This document shows, in pieces, positions 31,727 to 35,686 of a stretch of 35,686 bases of DNA. Under the pieces are notes generated by a model. It worked only from the letters and a program-made list of their open reading frames with translations. It had not been told where the DNA came from and did no database searches. Every line of letters starts with the position of its first letter. The stretch's first letter is position 1. A program made the translations under genes and the position numbers. The DNA is taken from contig LRSR01001843.1 of NCBI GenBank assembly GCA_001579985.1, positions 1 to 35,686 on the forward strand, given 5' to 3'. This DNA is from Hypsibius dujardini. Its lineage: Eukaryota > Tardigrada > Eutardigrada > Parachela > Hypsibiidae.

Positions 31727-33218
31727 AACTTAGATAGAGATGTAAATTGCAACTCATCCGCTATATTTTCTTAGGAATGGATTTAAATATTAATGTCAGA
31801 AAATAAATTTGGTTCGCTTGGCCAAACCCGTTTGGCCACCAGGAAGCTGGAAGGAAGTCAGAGGGAGACAATTTTTGGGCCATTATTGCCTGAGAGTGGA
31901 AAGAGTAAAAAAAATTTGGAAGAACGACCCGTAGCTCAACCCATTGACATCAACGGAAGTTAATGATGCAGCGTTGTTGTATATGTTTCAGGTTAAATTT
32001 TAAAATTAATTAAAAAAATATGGTATAACAAATCAGTTCGTTTTCCGAAATCGGTATTTTTATAGTACCAATGCCCTCAAGTAAATAAAAAAATGTTTCC
32101 GAAAGTATTCTCAAATTTAAGTAACACTTTGGATAAAATCATTTGCGTTGAAAGCATAACGCTCAAATAGTGGTATCTGTTACTTATAAAATGGCTGGAA
32201 AAGACACTGGTTTTTAAAGTCAATAATAGAAGGAAGGTATATGTGTTCGAAACAAGTCAGTTATTAGCAAAAACTAACGCGTGAAAATGAGATTCAACTA
32301 CAACAGGCCCATTGTCAACCGCGGAGGAACGTGATCAATCAAACGACAAGCGCAAAGTCAGGAAAAAAAGAAAACGGTCAACGCGGAAACGATATCGGAA
32401 AAACCAATGTGGCATCATTGCAAATACATTTTCAGTATTCAAGGGATTAACTCTCTTCATGACATTGCCGTTCACCATATTCGTTGAAGAAAGTGAGTTT
32501 TAGCCTAGTGCACGTCCATTGAGGTTGGATGCTCAGACAATGCCCCCCCCCCTCATAGCCTCCCCTCTAAGCTCAAGCGTAGCAACACATTTATTCCGGT
32601 GATTTCGTCGGTACTCAATCGTAATTATATCGGGCAGACTGCTCTTGTCTCCTTCATCACTCTGAAAATATACAAATCAGCCCAATGCTAATGACAATGA
32701 GATATGAGTTGTCTATGCTCAGGGCGAACGAAAACATCCTTTGCAAAAGTTGTTGACAGACTAGGGAGGAATACTCGATTGTTAGCAACTCCGCGAGGTG
32801 CCCAGCTAATAAGTGTAGCGTCTTGCTTTCACGATTTCTTAGTTACTATACAGGATATAGTGCAACCATTTTGTGGTTACGTGGGAAACTGAAATCCGTT
32901 ATGCCTGGTCCACCGTTATTGTTTACACGTTTAACATGACTGTGGCGGTTCGCACGAACTTCACCAATCACTATTGACATTCCGGCCATTAGCTCAATGA
33001 AAGAACGCTAGCATGAACATGCAAAGGTCCCTACACTTCCTTTGGTATCAAAGTTGATTATATTACAGTGCAGCTGACGAGAAATCAATAAGTAGCGGTG
33101 CAATTACCGATTTAAAATTAACTGCCTCCCTCTGTACTGCTGCTGCCTATTTTGATTTTTGGAGATATGACAGGCCTCAGTTCAGTTCGATTGGGATAAT
33201 ATTTAAAGCAGTTCGAAA
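31727..33218. other. Non-coding stretch
   Basis: A short lysine/arginine-rich frame (around 32312-32503) and a C-run at 32543-32551 are the only notable items. No supported gene. Confidence 0.4.
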
Positions 33219-33302
33219 ATGAGTAAATTTTTAGGCTGCTACGAACTGCATTTACAGAACAATCCAACTGTCAAACACTTCGATTCAAAGTCCACGGGGC
33301 AG
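33219..33302 (+). CDS. Possible first exon, 28 codons
   Basis: ATG at 33219 opens a frame reading MSKFLGCYELH… that meets a good donor (CAG|GTAAAT) in phase 0 at 33302/33303. If unspliced, the frame runs 79 codons to 33458. No following exon or family could be identified, so support is weak. Confidence 0.2.
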
Positions 33303-33657
33303 GTAAATAAACACCCTTTAGTTTCAACCCATCACATCCACAAAAACATCTGCCCACATGACATGCGATGCGAAGTTTTATTTCGAGGCATTGTAGAGTC
33401 AAACATCTTTGAAGAGGCAAGTTTTAAAAACAAATACATGTCTGACTTGGCAGAATAATTTTCTGGCCACTTTAGAACTTCTAAACTTATTCCCTAATTA
33501 CCGGGGCCCCAATAGCGAAAGTCACTTGATGCTTAGTCATAATTGTGGGCCAAGTATTCATGGAAATAAATTGGCTACGCCGAGAGAGCTGCACAGTTGA
33601 ACCCTGGTAAATTGTTGTACAGCGTTGACTTTTTAACTCGCAACACCTTTGGGGCTA

Positions 33658-35003
33658 CGAGGGGCACTCCCTAAGTCTTGTCACTTGATTTTTTAAAAAT
33701 TAACGGCCAAACAATTTAATGATTTTACTTCACCGACCTTCAAAGTAGTCACCCTTAAACTGAATACACTTTTCATAACGAGAGAGCCAGCTCTGGAAGA
33801 CAGCTAAAAATCCATCTTTCTCGAGTTCCCAGAGACGCCTTGTCACAACGCAGTGAAGTTCATCTTCAGACTGAAATTATTTTCCGCAGGGATTCTTTTA
33901 ACTTTGGGAACAGAAAGAAGTCACAGGGGGACAAGTCTGGCGAATAAGCCGGATAAGACAAAATTTTTAATTTTTCTTTCTTGAGAAACCCGGTGGTTAA
34001 TCCTGCCGTGTGGCTGGAGGCGTTATCGTGATGTAATTTTAACCCACGAAGTCCCATCTTCCCTCGCCTGCGCTTGAGCGTCCGTACCAGTTTCTTGAGG
34101 CAGGTTTCAACGTAGAACTCCGACGTCATAGTACTTTGCTTCTTTGTTGGAAAAAGCCTTGAAGTCGACACAACACCAGCACTGTTGAAGAAAATGATAT
34201 ACATGGTCTTTTTCGCACTCCTCGAGCGACGAAATTTCGCAGGGCGAGAATCCTTTTTCTTCACCCACTGCATGGACTGCCGTTTAGTAAGAGGATCTTG
34301 GTAATAAGCCCACATCTCGTCACCAGTAACGAGCTCTTTCAGACGTCTTTCATGGCCTTCGCCATATGCGTTCAGGAAATCCAGGGCAAAATTCAACCGG
34401 TTCTGCTTCTGGTCCTCAGAGAGACTGTGCGGCACCCAGCGACTACAGACCTTTTTCATCTGGACTTTCCGTTTCAGAATCAGCTTCACCCTCGACGAAC
34501 TGATTGAAAATTCACGCTGAATCATCTGGTATGATGAATGGGGATAATTGGTGATGAAATGATCCACGGCGGCAATTAATTCAGGAATGACAACCGTCGG
34601 GCGTCTACCAGATCGTGGCAAATCTTCCAACTCACATCTTCCTTCACGCAGCGCCCGAAACCAACGCTAAACAGTTCTTTTCGATGGTACCTTTTGCCCT
34701 CTAAAAGTCTTCTGCAGGCGGTCAAAAGATTGCTGAGGCGATAGACCATTTTTAAAGTCATGGAAGATCGCTGCACGAAGAGCAAAAATGGAATTCCCCA
34801 TGGTGTGGTAACGGTGAGAGAACGTGTATGAAATGGCTTGCGTCCGAGCGCGTCGCTTGTCTCGCCAGTGGCTCGCAGCGCCCTACTTTTTTTAAATCTA
34901 GATCACCACTCATTCCCCTACTTAACTGCATGAGCCAAACAGTGAAAACTGCTGCCATCCTTTTTTCAGAATTCAAGTGACAAGACTTAGGGAGTGCCCC
35001 TCG
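33658..35003 (-). mobile_element. Mariner element, 1346 bp
   Basis: Terminal inverted repeats CGAGGGGCACTCCCTAAGTC… (about 31 bp, near-identical at both ends) with TA at 33656-33657 and 35004-35005. The element has the usual mariner length and encodes one transposase on the minus strand. Confidence 0.95.
33734..34801 (-). pseudogene. Mariner transposase (D,D34D) with one stop and one frameshift
   Basis: ATG at 34801-34799 (MGNSIFALRAAIFHDF…) begins the paired helix-turn-helix N-terminus. Codon 45 is TAG (34669-34667) within K-R-T-V-*-R-W-F. The frame then runs through the linker, W-V-P-H-S-L, T-G-D-E-M-W (first D), H-H-D-N-A-S-S-H (second D) and Y-S-P-D-L-S-P-C-D-F-F (third D, 34 residues later). 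A frameshift near 33880 gives an early TGA at 33868-33866. In the other frame the normal C-terminus follows, with F-Q-S-W-L-S-R-Y-E-K-C-I and G-D-Y-F-E-G, ending about 33734. Catalytic residues are intact but the two lesions make this copy non-autonomous. Its origin is recent compared with the dead element at 8444, since the ends are near-identical. Confidence 0.9.
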
Positions 35004-35686
35004 TATAATTTAAGTGCGCATGAAGTAGGCGCACGTTATTATCAAGATCCCTTTATTAAGAAAAAAAACGTGCGCCATAAAATTTTGGGCATTTGATCGT
35101 TCAACGTGTTTCCCCTATCTTTTCACCAGCAAGTCATTACAGAACTATACATCTACACTGTACATTTTATAAACGTTCAATTATGAGCGTTCCATCGCAC
35201 GCTCCATTCTCGGTGCTCTTGATAATGCTCTCACTCATCGATCTGGCGTCGCAATTTTTTTAGCCAGTAAAGTAACCTTTCGCGGTCCACTTCATTAAAT
35301 AATACCGACTACCCCGGATGTGAATTCCCAAACACCGCGAATAAGTATAACGTGCGACCATTTAGACACAGCTGGAGAGCCATCCACGTTACTGTCTGAT
35401 TATTACAAAACGGTGCCGGAGAGACTGCAGGTGCATTGGCAAATTTAAATTGTGGTAATGTGTGTTAGTCAGTCTCCAGTAAAACTACCTTTCTCTAGGT
35501 TAGACGCTGTCGATTTGTTTGCATTATTCACATAAAACTGGAAAATGGCTTGCAGCTCTGTTTCCAAGGCCAGCATCTTAATCATTAGCTACTTTTGCCT
35601 AACAATTTATCACGATTTGATAATGGCGGTCCCGTTTGAAATACAAGCCCGACCTCCATTGAAGAATGATTCTGGAATCATCCTCA
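35004..35686. other. Non-coding stretch
   Basis: No supported gene. A perfect 10-bp inverted repeat GGCGCACGTT / AACGTGCGCC (35028-35037 and 35067-35076) encloses a 29-base AT-rich loop. Confidence 0.5.

Noticed and set aside
32312-32503. Lys/Arg-rich frame as a nuclear protein exon
   Set aside because: Low-complexity, no ATG in context, no following exon.

Overview
This is a stretch of animal nuclear DNA. Genes are split into many short exons with GT..AG introns of about 50-700 bases, and the spaces between them are full of DNA transposons and their internally deleted relatives. The protein families (a natriuretic-peptide-receptor-like receptor, HIPK-like kinase pieces, pogo and mariner transposases) fit an invertebrate. 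A tardigrade is my best guess, but it is only an inference from gene style. There is no rRNA, tRNA, CRISPR array or bacterial-type operon that I can support.

Layout, left to right. (1) 148-1125, plus: 3' part of a cysteine-rich, probably secreted protein made of two diverged copies of a module, each coded by two exons, with all introns in phase 1. (2) 2296-5624, plus: a 13-exon receptor with an ANF-type ligand-binding domain, one membrane helix and a very short tail, about 534 residues and resembling NPR-C (clearance receptor). Four of its exons are only 25-44 bases. A 353-bp transposon relic (5617-5969) sits exactly at its 3' end and supplies the stop codon in my model. (3) 6208-12240: a small possible secreted protein, a decayed pogo/Tigger-like transposase (8444-9632), and decayed repeats, hairpins and fragments. 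(4) 14623-17116: a full-length pogo-like transposon with TA target duplication and ~60-bp inverted repeats; its transposase carries a TAG stop and has lost its third catalytic aspartate. (5) 17803-18683, 21490-24228 and 28281-30231: three copies of an unusual gene family. The N-terminus is a CENP-B/pogo-type helix-turn-helix region and the C-terminus is part of a HIPK-like kinase. One copy has only the kinase N-lobe, one has only a degenerate C-lobe, and one is a broken fragment. (6) 18728-19684, minus: a compact three-exon four-helix membrane protein, tail to tail with the broken copy. (7) 20636-21182: a hAT-type non-autonomous element with a perfect 8-bp target duplication. (8) 27580-27724: a small palindromic Tc/mariner-like MITE. 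(9) 33658-35003: a mariner with D,D34D motifs, one nonsense codon and one frameshift.

The most interesting item is the helix-turn-helix plus HIPK-like family. The same intron position after the first ~30 codons links the copies, two copies share about 600 bases of upstream sequence, and the two kinase halves are split between neighbouring paralogs. This may be a domesticated-transposase/kinase chimera expanding locally. The other genes seem unrelated to each other in function. All exon models below were made by eye from splice signals, phase and protein continuity; transcript data would settle them.
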